Source: Kluyvera georgiana ATCC 51603 | Lineage (GTDB): Bacteria; Pseudomonadota; Gammaproteobacteria; Enterobacterales; Enterobacteriaceae | Length of the DNA stretch: 64,000 nucleotides | Reading direction: 5' to 3' | Assembly: GCF_001654985.1 (NCBI RefSeq) | Contig: NZ_LXEU01000049.1 | Coordinates: 62,001-126,000, forward strand | Shown: piece by piece, positions 24,253 to 35,434 of the stretch | Layout of the letters: every line of letters begins with the position of its first letter | Numbering within the stretch: position 1 is the first letter of the stretch | Notes under the pieces: generated by a model | What the model saw: only the letters and a program-made list of their open reading frames with translations | What the model was told of the DNA's origin: nothing | The model's database searches: none | Position numbers and translations under genes: made by a program

Positions 24253-25203
24253 ATGGCCAGATATCAAAATATGCTCGTGGCGATCGATCCGAACCAGGAC
24301 GACCAGCCTGCGCTGCGACGCGCTGTGTATCTTCATCAACGGATTGGCGGCCGCATTAAAGCCTTTTTGCCGATCTATGACTTTTCCTATGAAATGACCA
24401 CCCTTTTGTCTCCTGATGAGCGCACCGCAATGCGCCAGGGCGTGATTAGCCAGCGAACCGCATGGATCCGCGAGCAGGCGAAATACTACCTGGAAGCCGG
24501 CGTTCCCCTCGAAATTAAAGTGGTGTGGCATAACCGCCCGTTTGAAGCCATCATCCAGGAAGTCATCAGCGGCGGTCACGATTTGTTGCTGAAAATGGCT
24601 CACCAGCACGACAAGCTGGAATCGGTTATCTTCACCCCAACTGACTGGCACCTGCTGCGCAAATGCCCATGCCCGGTATGGATGGTGAAAGACCAGCCGT
24701 GGCCGGAAGGCGGTAAGGCGCTCGTCGCGGTCAACCTTGCCAGCGAAGAAGCGTACCATAATGCGCTGAATGAGAAGCTGGTCAAAGAGACCATCGAACT
24801 GGCCGAACAGGTCAACCATACCGAAGTGCATCTGGTTGGCGCGTACCCGGTCACGCCAATCAATATCGCCATTGAGTTGCCTGATTTCGACCCTAGCGTC
24901 TACAACGATGCGATTCGCGGTCAGCACCTGCTGGCAATGAAATCGCTGCGTCAGAAATTTAGCATCGACGAGAAGTTCACCCACGTAGAGAAAGGGTTGC
25001 CTGAAGAGGTGATTCCGGATCTGGCGGCGCATCTTGACGCCGGTATCGTAGTACTGGGCACTATCGGGCGAACCGGTATCTCTGCGGCCTTCCTCGGCAA
25101 CACGGCCGAACAGGTTATTGACCACCTGCGCTGCGACCTGCTCGCCATTAAGCCGAACGACTATCAGACGCCGGTCGAAATGGACGACGAAGAAGACGAT
25201 TAA
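24253..25203 (+). CDS. uspE: Universal stress protein E
   Basis: A 316-aa protein with two tandem Usp domains (about 1-150 and 160-305). The first starts [16 protein letters not shown]; the second ends with [35 protein letters not shown]. coli UspE is tied to motility, cell interaction and stress survival. ATG 24253 has AGGAG 7 nt upstream and gives the E. coli length. It follows fnr in the same direction, as in E. coli. Confidence 0.95.
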   Translation: MARYQNMLVAIDPNQDDQPALRRAVYLHQRIGGRIKAFLPIYDFSYEMTTLLSPDERTAMRQGVISQRTAWIREQAKYYLEAGVPLEIKVVWHNRPFEAIIQEVISGGHDLLLKMAHQHDKLESVIFTPTDWHLLRKCPCPVWMVKDQPWPEGGKALVAVNLASEEAYHNALNEKLVKETIELAEQVNHTEVHLVGAYPVTPINIAIELPDFDPSVYNDAIRGQHLLAMKSLRQKFSIDEKFTHVEKGLPEEVIPDLAAHLDAGIVVLGTIGRTGISAAFLGNTAEQVIDHLRCDLLAIKPNDYQTPVEMDDEEDD

Positions 25204-25218
25204 ACAGTGTTAAGTGAC

Positions 25219-25248
25219 GAAAAAACCGGTCAATGGCCGGTTTTTTTA
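25219..25248 (+). terminator. Rho-independent terminator of uspE
   Basis: AAAAACCGG and CCGGTTTTT arms around TCAATGG, ending in a seven-T run. Confidence 0.9.
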
Positions 25249-25304
25249 TCTCTTGCGGTTATTATCCCGGCGTTATATTACGCGGCCAGGTTCGCGAGAA
25301 TCTA

Positions 25305-25493
25305 TCAATGGAGCCCTAGTCGCCAGGCAAAGTCGATCTCTTCTTTCAGTTCGATACTAGAAAGCGCCATCAGGTCGGCAAATTCCAGCTCAAGCTGTTT
25401 TAAGCGTTTCAGGTACTGTGCAGGGGTTAAAGAGGTGGTTTCTCGACGAAGATATTCGATGGCCAGTTGTGCAGGCGTAAACAAGGTATCCAT
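25305..25493 (-). CDS. Unrecognised 62-aa small protein
   Basis: Begins MDTLFTPAQLAIEYLRRE and is acidic and wholly helical in appearance (YLKRLKQLELEFADLMALSS, then ELKEEIDFAWRLGLH). No membrane helix or known motif is seen. ATG 25493 is preferred over 25520 because GAGGAA lies 4-5 nt upstream, while an extended -10 (TGTTATAAT, minus strand, 25526-25534) sits directly before the longer start. Having its own promoter and ribosome site between the uspE and pntB terminators suggests a real gene. Confidence 0.72.
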   Translation of the reverse strand: MDTLFTPAQLAIEYLRRETTSLTPAQYLKRLKQLELEFADLMALSSIELKEEIDFAWRLGLH

Positions 25494-25581
25494 AAGTTCC
25501 TCTGTTGGTTTGGACGACATAGAGCATTATAACACCTTTCCCTGCACACTTTTTGACCAAAAGCAATCATAAATCAAATAA

Positions 25582-25614
25582 AAGGCCGCCATCTCTCACA
25601 AAGATGGCGGCCTT
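25582..25614 (-). terminator. Rho-independent terminator of pntAB
   Basis: Arms AAGGCCGCCATCT and AGATGGCGGCCTT with a 7-nt loop; T-run on the minus strand after the stem. Confidence 0.9.
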
Positions 25615-25631
25615 AATTTTTCGCGCTGTAA

Positions 25632-27023
<1,392 letters not shown>

Positions 27024-27030
27024 TTACCCC

Positions 27031-29085
<2,055 letters not shown>

Positions 29086-30036
29086 ATGAAGCTTAAGAAC
29101 ACCCTCCTCGTGTCCGCCATGCTGTCTGCCGCGGCAATGTCCGCTCATGCAGCCACCGAGCTGACCCCGGAGCAAGCGTCCGCACTGAAGCCCTATGACC
29201 GCGTGGTGATCACCGGTCGCTATACCGCCATTGGCGATGCGGTCAACGCCATGTCCCGTAAAGCGGACAAAGAAGGCGCAGCCTCTTTCTATGTTGTCGA
29301 TACCTCTGACTACGGTAACAGCGGCAACTGGCGCGTCACGGCCGACCTTTACAAACAAGATGCGCCGAAAGCCGACGCACCGAAAAACCGTATCATCAAC
29401 GGTGTGATGGAGCTGCCGAAAGACCAGGCCGTTGCGCTGGTACCTTACGACACCGTTACCGTTCAGGGCTTCTACCGCAGCCAGCCGGAAGTGAACGACG
29501 CCATTACCAAGGCCGCCAAAGCCAAAGGCGCAGCGTCCTTCTTTATCGTCCGTCAGGTGGATGCGAACGACGGCGGTAACCAGCGTATCACCGCCTACAT
29601 CTATAAAGCCGATGCGGAAAAACGCGTGTTGCAGAGCCCGGATGCCATTCCGGCAGATTCTGACGCCGGGCGTAAGCTGCTGGCGGAAGGCGGCGAAGCG
29701 GCGAAACAGGTTGAGATCCCGGGCGTGGCAACAACCGCCGCCGTCGGCGCGGGCACCGGCGTAGGTCGTTTCTTCGAAACACAGACAACAAAAGGCGGGC
29801 GTTACAGTGTCACGCTTCCGGACGGTACCAAAGTTGAAGAGCTGAACAAAATCACTGCGGCGCAGATGATTCCGTTCGACAGCATCAAGTTCACCGGTAA
29901 CTACGGTAACATGACTGAAGTCTCTTACCAGGTCGCAAAACGCGCCGCGAAGAAAGGCGCGAAGTACTATCACATTACCCGTGAATGGCAGGAACGCGGC
30001 GGCAACGTCACGATCAGCGCCGACCTGTACAAGTAA
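29086..30036 (+). CDS. ydgH: YdgH, periplasmic protein with three YdgH/BhsA/McbA domains
   Basis: A 316-aa secreted protein, close in length to E. coli YdgH (314). Signal peptide ~1-22 ends AHA. Three copies of the DUF1471 fold follow at ~35-100, ~120-180 and ~255-316; each has a KPYDRVVITGRYT- or VPYDTVTVQGFY-like strand and ends in ADLYK/AYIYK. Single-domain relatives (BhsA, McbA) act in stress and biofilm control. ATG 29086 has GAAGGA upstream; the ORF start at 29056 lacks one and would spoil the signal peptide. Confidence 0.94.
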   Translation: MKLKNTLLVSAMLSAAAMSAHAATELTPEQASALKPYDRVVITGRYTAIGDAVNAMSRKADKEGAASFYVVDTSDYGNSGNWRVTADLYKQDAPKADAPKNRIINGVMELPKDQAVALVPYDTVTVQGFYRSQPEVNDAITKAAKAKGAASFFIVRQVDANDGGNQRITAYIYKADAEKRVLQSPDAIPADSDAGRKLLAEGGEAAKQVEIPGVATTAAVGAGTGVGRFFETQTTKGGRYSVTLPDGTKVEELNKITAAQMIPFDSIKFTGNYGNMTEVSYQVAKRAAKKGAKYYHITREWQERGGNVTISADLYK

Positions 30037-30046
30037 GCAACAGCAA

Positions 30047-30071
30047 AAGGCGGCGTAAGCCGCCTTTTTTT
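30047..30071 (+). terminator. Rho-independent terminator of ydgH
   Basis: GGCGGC-GTAA-GCCGCC stem followed by TTTTTTTATT. Confidence 0.92.
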
Positions 30072-30204
30072 ATTCATTTCTTTTATACATTGTTGCATGT
30101 ATGCATCGCTCTCCGTAAAATCGCCGCCTCAGCGCAATCCTCCATGTTTATGCGATTTCGCCAAATAAATATTCTTGTTCTTTGCCTTCCACGACAGGAT
30201 TCTC

Positions 30205-31587
30205 ATGGAAAAGAAATTAGGGCTTAGCGCCCTGACGGCTCTGGTTCTGAGCTCAATGCTCGGTGCGGGCGTATTTAGTCTGCCGCAAAACATGGCCGAG
30301 GTCGCCAGCCCCGCCGCTCTGCTGATTGGCTGGGCTATCACCGGCGTGGGGATTCTGTTCCTTGCCATCGCCATGCTGGTGCTGACCCGCATCCGTCCGG
30401 ATCTTGACGGTGGGATCTTTACCTACGCTCGCGAAGGCTTCGGGGAGCTTGTCGGCTTTTGTTCCGCATGGGGCTACTGGCTGTGTGCGGTGATTGCCAA
30501 CGTCTCCTATCTGGTGATTGTTTTCTCCGCCCTCAGTTTCTTTACCGATACGCCGGAACTGCGCCTGTTTGGCGACGGTAATACCTGGCAATCCATTGTC
30601 GGGGCTTCAGTGCTGCTCTGGGTGGTTCATTTTCTGGTTCTCCGCGGGGTACAAACGGCTGCCAGCATCAACCTGGCCGCGACGCTGGCCAAGCTGGTAC
30701 CGCTGGGGCTGTTTATCGTGCTGGCGGCGATCGCTTTTAAAAGCGAAACCTTTACCCTGGATTTCCACGGCATCGACCTTGGCGTGCCGGTGTGGGAACA
30801 GGTGAAAAATACCATGCTGATTACGCTTTGGGTGTTTATTGGCGTGGAAGGCGCGGTGGTGGTATCAGCTCGCGCCCGTAATAAAAAGGATGTTGGGCGC
30901 GCGACGCTGCTGGCGGTGATTTCCGCGCTGGGGGTTTATCTGCTGGTCACGCTGCTGTCGATGGGCGTCGTCGCCCGCCCCGAGCTGGCGGAGATGCGCA
31001 ATCCATCAATGGCGGACCTGATGGTGCGTATGATGGGGGCCTGGGGTGAAATCGTGATTGCCGCCGGGCTGATTGTCTCCGTTTGCGGGGCTTACCTGAG
31101 CTGGACGATTATGGCGGCGGAAGTGCCGCTGCTGGCCGCCACGCATAAGGCGTTTCCGCGCATCTTCGCCCGGCAGAATGCGAATAACGCCCCAGCCGCC
31201 TCACTGTGGCTCACTAACCTCAGCGTGCAGGCGAGCCTGGTGCTGATCTGGCTGACCGGTTCAGACTACAACACGCTGCTGACTATCGCTTCCGAGATGA
31301 TCCTCGTGCCTTACTTCCTGGTCGGCGCGTTTCTGCTGAAAGTAGCGCGCCGTCCACTGCATAAAGTGATGGGTGTCGGTGCCTGCATTTATGGCTTATG
31401 GTTATTATATGCGTCCGGCCCGATGCACCTGCTGCTGTCGGTGGTGCTCTATGCGCCGGGCCTGTTAGTCTTTATCTATGCGCGCCGCACGCATGAAGAT
31501 AATATCCTGCTCAAGCGTCGCGAATTAGCCTTAATTGGCCTACTTCTGGTTGCCGCCGTGCCGGCAACCTGGATGTTAATGGGGTAA
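30205..31587 (+). CDS. ydgI: APC-family amino acid antiporter YdgI (ArcD-like)
   Basis: A 460-aa inner-membrane protein with about 12 transmembrane helices, in the arginine/ornithine (basic amino acid) antiporter branch. The N-terminal ALTALVLSSMLGAGVFSLPQN is the APC helix-1 signature, and WVFIGVEGAVVVSARARNKKDVG the helix-6/7 region. ATG 30205 has ACAGGA upstream and gives the E. coli length. It lies between ydgH and folM, as in E. coli. Substrate is inferred from the family. Confidence 0.93.
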   Translation: MEKKLGLSALTALVLSSMLGAGVFSLPQNMAEVASPAALLIGWAITGVGILFLAIAMLVLTRIRPDLDGGIFTYAREGFGELVGFCSAWGYWLCAVIANVSYLVIVFSALSFFTDTPELRLFGDGNTWQSIVGASVLLWVVHFLVLRGVQTAASINLAATLAKLVPLGLFIVLAAIAFKSETFTLDFHGIDLGVPVWEQVKNTMLITLWVFIGVEGAVVVSARARNKKDVGRATLLAVISALGVYLLVTLLSMGVVARPELAEMRNPSMADLMVRMMGAWGEIVIAAGLIVSVCGAYLSWTIMAAEVPLLAATHKAFPRIFARQNANNAPAASLWLTNLSVQASLVLIWLTGSDYNTLLTIASEMILVPYFLVGAFLLKVARRPLHKVMGVGACIYGLWLLYASGPMHLLLSVVLYAPGLLVFIYARRTHEDNILLKRRELALIGLLLVAAVPATWMLMG

Positions 31588-31626
31588 CGTGCGTCGCCCC
31601 ATCGCAGAATACATATGGAGATAACG

Positions 31627-32349
31627 ATGGGAAACATGCTATCACGCCCCGTACTGATAACCGGTGGAGGCCGCCGTATCGGCCTCGCCCTTGCCCACCA
31701 TTTTCTCACCCAACAGCAGCCGGTTATCCTCAGCTATCGTACGCACTATCCGGCGATTGATGTGATGCAGCGAGCGGGAGCCGTCTGTATTCAGGCCGAT
31801 TTCGCCCACGACGATGGCATTAATGCCTTTGCCGAGGCGGTGAAATCACACTGTACCAGCCTGCGTGCCATCATCCACAACGCCAGCGGCTGGCAGGCGG
31901 AAAACCCGACCACGACGCTCAGTCAGGTACTCAACGCCATGCTGCAGATTCACGTGCACGCCCCCTATTTGCTAAACCACGCGCTGGAAGACCTGCTGCG
32001 CGGACATGGGCACGCCGCCAGCGATATTATTCATTTCACGGATTATGTGGTGGAACGCGGGAGCGATAAGCATATTGCCTACGCCGCCAGTAAGGCCGCA
32101 CTGGACAATATGACTCGCTCATTCGCCCGCAAGCTGGCGCCCGAGGTGAAGGTCAACGCAATCGCTCCGGCGCTGGTGCTGTTTAACGAAGGGGATGACG
32201 CCGAGTATCGGCAAAAAGCGCTGAATAAGTCGCTGATGAAAATTGCCGGCGGTGAGAAAGAGATAATCGACCTTGTCGATTATCTCTTTGGCAGCCGCTA
32301 TGTCACCGGCCGCTCTTTCGCCGTCGACGGCGGGCGGCCTCTGGCCTAG
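31627..32349 (+). CDS. folM: Dihydromonapterin reductase FolM
   Basis: A 240-aa short-chain dehydrogenase that reduces dihydromonapterin (and weakly dihydrofolate) with NADPH. Cofactor motif LITGGGRRIGLALA (~9-22); catalytic YAASKAALDN (Tyr-x3-Lys, ~150-155). The block DIIHFTDYVVERGSDKH is identical to E. coli FolM. ATG 31627 has GGAG upstream. It converges with ydgC, with 3 bp between the stops. Confidence 0.95.
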   Translation: MGNMLSRPVLITGGGRRIGLALAHHFLTQQQPVILSYRTHYPAIDVMQRAGAVCIQADFAHDDGINAFAEAVKSHCTSLRAIIHNASGWQAENPTTTLSQVLNAMLQIHVHAPYLLNHALEDLLRGHGHAASDIIHFTDYVVERGSDKHIAYAASKAALDNMTRSFARKLAPEVKVNAIAPALVLFNEGDDAEYRQKALNKSLMKIAGGEKEIIDLVDYLFGSRYVTGRSFAVDGGRPLA

Positions 32350-32352
32350 CGC

Positions 32353-32688
32353 TTAGTGAAAACGGCCCCACAGGAAAATTAACAGCCAGGCGCTAACGCC
32401 CCAACAGGCCACAGCGCCGGCTAACGCCAGCGGCAGACGCATCATGCCGGTGAAATACCACAGCGACAGCAGATAGAGAAAGTACGGAATAATCGACCAC
32501 ATCCCAAAAACGATGGTCGCCCGCAGCGCCTCGGTACCCCGCTCACTGGCGACGATATAGTGCGCAATCAGTGCAAAAGTGGGAAAAAGCGGAATCAGCC
32601 CTGCAATGGCGTAGTTTTTCGTTTTTGCCAGAATACCAATCAGCACCACAACCAGCGCGCCAAGCAGCGCCTTAATTAACAACCCCAT
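32353..32688 (-). CDS. ydgC: Inner membrane protein YdgC (GlpM family)
   Basis: A 111-aa membrane protein with about four helices, starting MGLLIKALLGALVVVLIG and containing AHYIVASERGTEALRATIVF. Length and sequence match E. coli YdgC. Relatives (GlpM of Pseudomonas) affect alginate production, but the mechanism is unknown. ATG 32688 is taken by homology; a TTG 15 bp upstream (32703) opens the longer reading frame. Confidence 0.92.
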   Translation of the reverse strand: MGLLIKALLGALVVVLIGILAKTKNYAIAGLIPLFPTFALIAHYIVASERGTEALRATIVFGMWSIIPYFLYLLSLWYFTGMMRLPLALAGAVACWGVSAWLLIFLWGRFH

Positions 32689-32745
32689 CTTATTATTCAC
32701 CAATAAACAACATGTTGCTCCAGCATAGCGGAAGCGGTTGTCTTT

Positions 32746-32859
32746 ATGAATGAAAATTCAGACGCGTGCTCGCAATTAAAGCGGCACGATCTTGCCGCTC
32801 CCGTCATCGCTGGCGTATTGGTCAGCCTGATAGTGAGCCACTGGCGTAGTCGGAAATAA
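32746..32859 (+). CDS. Ldr-family type I toxin-like small ORF
   Basis: A 37-aa ORF ending HDLAAPVIAGVLVSLIVSHW then RSRK. E. coli LdrA, as remembered, ends HDLAAPILAGIITAAIVSWW then RNRK, so the membrane-active C-terminal part is clearly related. The N-terminus differs: LdrA's MTLAQFAMIFW is replaced by MNENSDACSQLKR, and the DNA (GTGCTCGCAATTAAAG) looks like an Ldr start in another frame with about 11 nt missing. It may be a degenerate or altered toxin. A terminator follows at 32910. An Rdl-type antisense RNA would be expected but was not resolved. Confidence 0.6.
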   Translation: MNENSDACSQLKRHDLAAPVIAGVLVSLIVSHWRSRK

Positions 32860-32909
32860 TCGCGACAGGGGCGTCATTTCCGCCGCAGTGGCGGCATGCG
32901 CCCGAACGA

Positions 32910-32941
32910 GGCCGCAGGGGGGAATCTCTGCGGCCTTTTTT
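32910..32941 (+). terminator. Rho-independent terminator after the Ldr-like ORF
   Basis: GGCCGCAG and CTGCGGCC arms around a 10-nt loop, then TTTTTT. It lies 60 bp before rstA, so it must end an upstream plus-strand transcript, which supports an independent small transcript here. Confidence 0.85.
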
Positions 32942-33000
32942 GTGGCGGCAAAGCTGCGCGCGGTGTATCGTAGCCGTTTTGTCAGCCAGTGCGTAGAGTC

Positions 33001-33720
33001 ATGAATAAGATCGTTTATGTTGAGGATGATCCGGATGTCGGGGCGCTGATCGCCGCCTATCTGGGCAAGCATGATATGGATGTGGTGGTCGAGCCGCGGG
33101 GCGATAATGCCGAAGCGACGATTGCCCGTGAAAATCCGGATCTGGTGCTGCTGGACATCATGTTACCGGGTAAAGATGGCATGACGCTTTGCCGCGATCT
33201 GCGCGGTCAATGGGCGGGCCCTATCGTACTGCTCACTTCGCTGGATAGCGATATGAACCATATTCTGTCACTGGAAATGGGCGCGAACGACTATATTCTC
33301 AAAACCACCCCGCCCGCCGTGCTGCTGGCGCGCCTGCGTCTTCACCTACGACAAAGTCCGGGTAACGGGAGTCACACGGTCGCCGCGCAGCCTGCCTTGA
33401 CGCCGCACAAAACCATTCGCTTCGGTACGCTGGTCATCGACCCGGTGAACCGTCAGGTTCTGTTGAGCGGTGAAAGCATCGCCCTTTCCACCGCCGATTT
33501 CGATTTGCTGTGGGAGCTCGCGACTCATGCGGGGCAAATTATGGACCGCGACGCGCTGCTGAAAAATCTGCGCGGCGTCAGCTACGATGGGATGGATCGC
33601 AGCGTGGACGTGGCAATTTCACGGCTGCGTAAGAAGCTACAGGACAGCGCCACCGAACCATACCGTATTAAGACCGTGCGGAATAAAGGCTATCTGTTCG
33701 CGCCGCATGCCTGGGAATAG
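33001..33720 (+). CDS. rstA: Response regulator RstA (OmpR family)
   Basis: A 239-aa regulator. Receiver domain 1-~120 with D52 as phosphoacceptor (LVLLDIMLPG) and D9/D10; winged HTH at ~140-235 (DRSVDVAISRLRKKL). It is close to E. coli RstA, whose gene is induced by PhoP-PhoQ and which controls acid, iron and biofilm genes. In E. coli rstB follows directly; here it is 4.8 kb away. ATG 33001 is chosen by homology; the ribosome site is weak. Confidence 0.96.
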   Translation: MNKIVYVEDDPDVGALIAAYLGKHDMDVVVEPRGDNAEATIARENPDLVLLDIMLPGKDGMTLCRDLRGQWAGPIVLLTSLDSDMNHILSLEMGANDYILKTTPPAVLLARLRLHLRQSPGNGSHTVAAQPALTPHKTIRFGTLVIDPVNRQVLLSGESIALSTADFDLLWELATHAGQIMDRDALLKNLRGVSYDGMDRSVDVAISRLRKKLQDSATEPYRIKTVRNKGYLFAPHAWE

Positions 33721-33798
33721 CTAACAGGATATTATGCTGAGATTAAAAATATAACCCTCGAGAGTGCGCGCACCACTGTCATCAAAAACAGCGATTTT

Positions 33799-33837
33799 AT
33801 GCTGCCACCTGGCGAATTTTACGCCAAATGGCAGCAT
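33799..33837. terminator. Strong bidirectional hairpin after rstA
   Basis: Arms ATGCTGCCA and TGGCAGCAT, with an inner GGCG/CGCC, between the convergent rstA and hydrolase genes. It lacks a clean T-run on either strand, so terminator function is inferred from position. Confidence 0.5.
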
Positions 33838-33846
33838 TATCTATAT

Positions 33847-34389
33847 TCAGTTACTGTTCAGCTGAAGTTCAGCCGTATTTATCCCTCTGGCAAAGCCGTT
33901 TACCAGCAAACCCAGGGTCACGCGATAGACGTCTTCTGCGCTAATTTCCGCACTCTCGAGCGGAAAGCTCAGCACCGCATCGCGAATCACCGTTATAGAA
34001 AGCCCAAGGTCCGCTCCCATGCGCACCGTGGAGTTAACGCAGTAACCCGCCACTGCGCCAATCACCGCGATCTCGCTAATCTGCGCGCGCTGTAACCAGC
34101 CGTGAAGGTCGGTAGAACTGAATGCCGATGAGGTCGTTTTTATAAATACAGGCTCGCCCACCTGCTCTTCAAACCCGGCTACAGGTTGGAAATGGGCGCT
34201 ATCACGATGAAGCGGAGAACCTGCCTCGAGGGTTTGATGGCGAACATGCAGTATCGGTTTGCCCGCTGCGCGAAATGCGCCGATTGCCGTGCGCATATTG
34301 TCGATACTGCGGGTAGGAAAATAACTCATCCCTCGCTCAATGCGGTCGGGAACAAAACCTTGCATGTCGATAATCAATAAAGCCTGCAT
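33847..34389 (-). CDS. Isochorismatase-family cysteine hydrolase
   Basis: A 180-aa hydrolase. The catalytic triad is visible: D8 (LLIIDMQ), K84 (FIKTTSSAF) and C117 (GAVAGYCVNSTV); the SAFSSTDLHGWL block is also typical. Members act on amide or ester bonds (nicotinamidase, isochorismatase, ureidoacrylate hydrolase); the substrate here cannot be named. ATG 34389 has GAGGGTGTT upstream. It belongs to the block lying between rstA and rstB and is followed upstream by a broken phzF gene. Confidence 0.88.
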   Translation of the reverse strand: MQALLIIDMQGFVPDRIERGMSYFPTRSIDNMRTAIGAFRAAGKPILHVRHQTLEAGSPLHRDSAHFQPVAGFEEQVGEPVFIKTTSSAFSSTDLHGWLQRAQISEIAVIGAVAGYCVNSTVRMGADLGLSITVIRDAVLSFPLESAEISAEDVYRVTLGLLVNGFARGINTAELQLNSN

Positions 34390-34539
34390 AACACCCTCAT
34401 TCGTACGTATCGAAATGAAACAAATTACGCCGAGCGAACGCAGAGAACAACCCGCAGATTTTAAGGTAGCACTGCACTGTACCTCTTTCCGAATGGCCGT
34501 ACCGCTCACCATTCTGTCACTGATGATATAGCTGCCTTT

Positions 34540-35363
34540 TCAACCCTGTGGGTTTGCAGCGCGGTCGCTCTGACGCAGAAGCACTTTACCTATCAGATAA
34601 GTCGTTGCCTGCCCGCCAATGTAGACGCGGTCCCCCTCAAGCCGGCAGCGTAACTCGCCACCGCGCTCTGCTCCCTGGTGGGCCAGCATTTGTGTCTTTT
34701 GCAGTTTATCCGCCCAGTATGGAATCAACATGCTATGTGCAGAACCGGTCACCGGATCTTCCGGTACCGCGTCACCAGGGCAGAAGACACGGCTGACAAA
34801 ATCATATTCCCCGTCACCGGGCGCGGTGACGCAAACCATTTTATCCAGCGGGATCATGGCGTTAATATCCGGCTGTAGATCCGCTATCTGCCGTTGATTC
34901 TCTTACACGACCAGATAATCGCGCGCGACGCGTACTTCCTGGTATGCGTTGATACCTAAGGCGTCCAACAGCAAAGGGGGTGGCGTTACCGCCTGGGTGT
35001 TCCATGCCGGCAAATCCAGCGTCAGCCAATCACCGCTGCGCGTCACGGTCAACGGCCCAACAAAGCGAGTTTCGAAATGGATAGCGGAGCCTTTGTAATC
35101 AAGATGTTCGAAAATGACGTGCGCGGCCGCAAGAGTTGCATGTCCGCACAAGTTGACTTCTCCCAGGGAAGTAAACCAGCGCAGTTCAAAGCCCTTTTCT
35201 TTGCCGACAAAGAATGCAGTTTCTGACTGATTATGCTGCTTAGCCATTTTCAACAGCGTCTCGTCAGGCAACCATTCTGTAAGGGGACACACCGCAGCAG
35301 CATTGCCGGAAAAATTAGTACAACTGAAAGCATCAACCATGAAAAATCAATTTGTTGCATCAT
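34540..35363 (-). pseudogene. phzF-like gene with a frameshift and an in-frame stop
   Basis: The reading covers a full PhzF protein: VDAFSCTNFSGNAAAV, NQSETAFFV, ELRWFTSLGEVNLCGHATLA and PEDPVTGSAHS. Two lesions break it. First, the likely start (ATG 35363 with ACAGG upstream, then MMQQIDF) reaches VDAF only if one T is restored in the five-T tract at 35342-35346. Second, TAA at 34903-34905 interrupts YLVV and ENQRQIADLQ in the same frame. It is a diverged paralogue of the intact gene at 12890. Sequencing error could explain one lesion, less easily both. Confidence 0.85.
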
Positions 35364-35434
35364 AGAAACCTGTCATCGTTCTGGTAGTAACAATGACTTT
35401 ACCATACGGCGGCTGCGCCAGACTCATCCATCGG

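Noticed and set aside
32776..33072. 98-aa minus-strand frame between ydgC and rstA
   Set aside because: It runs antisense through the Ldr-like ORF, its terminator and the rstA start; no family features.
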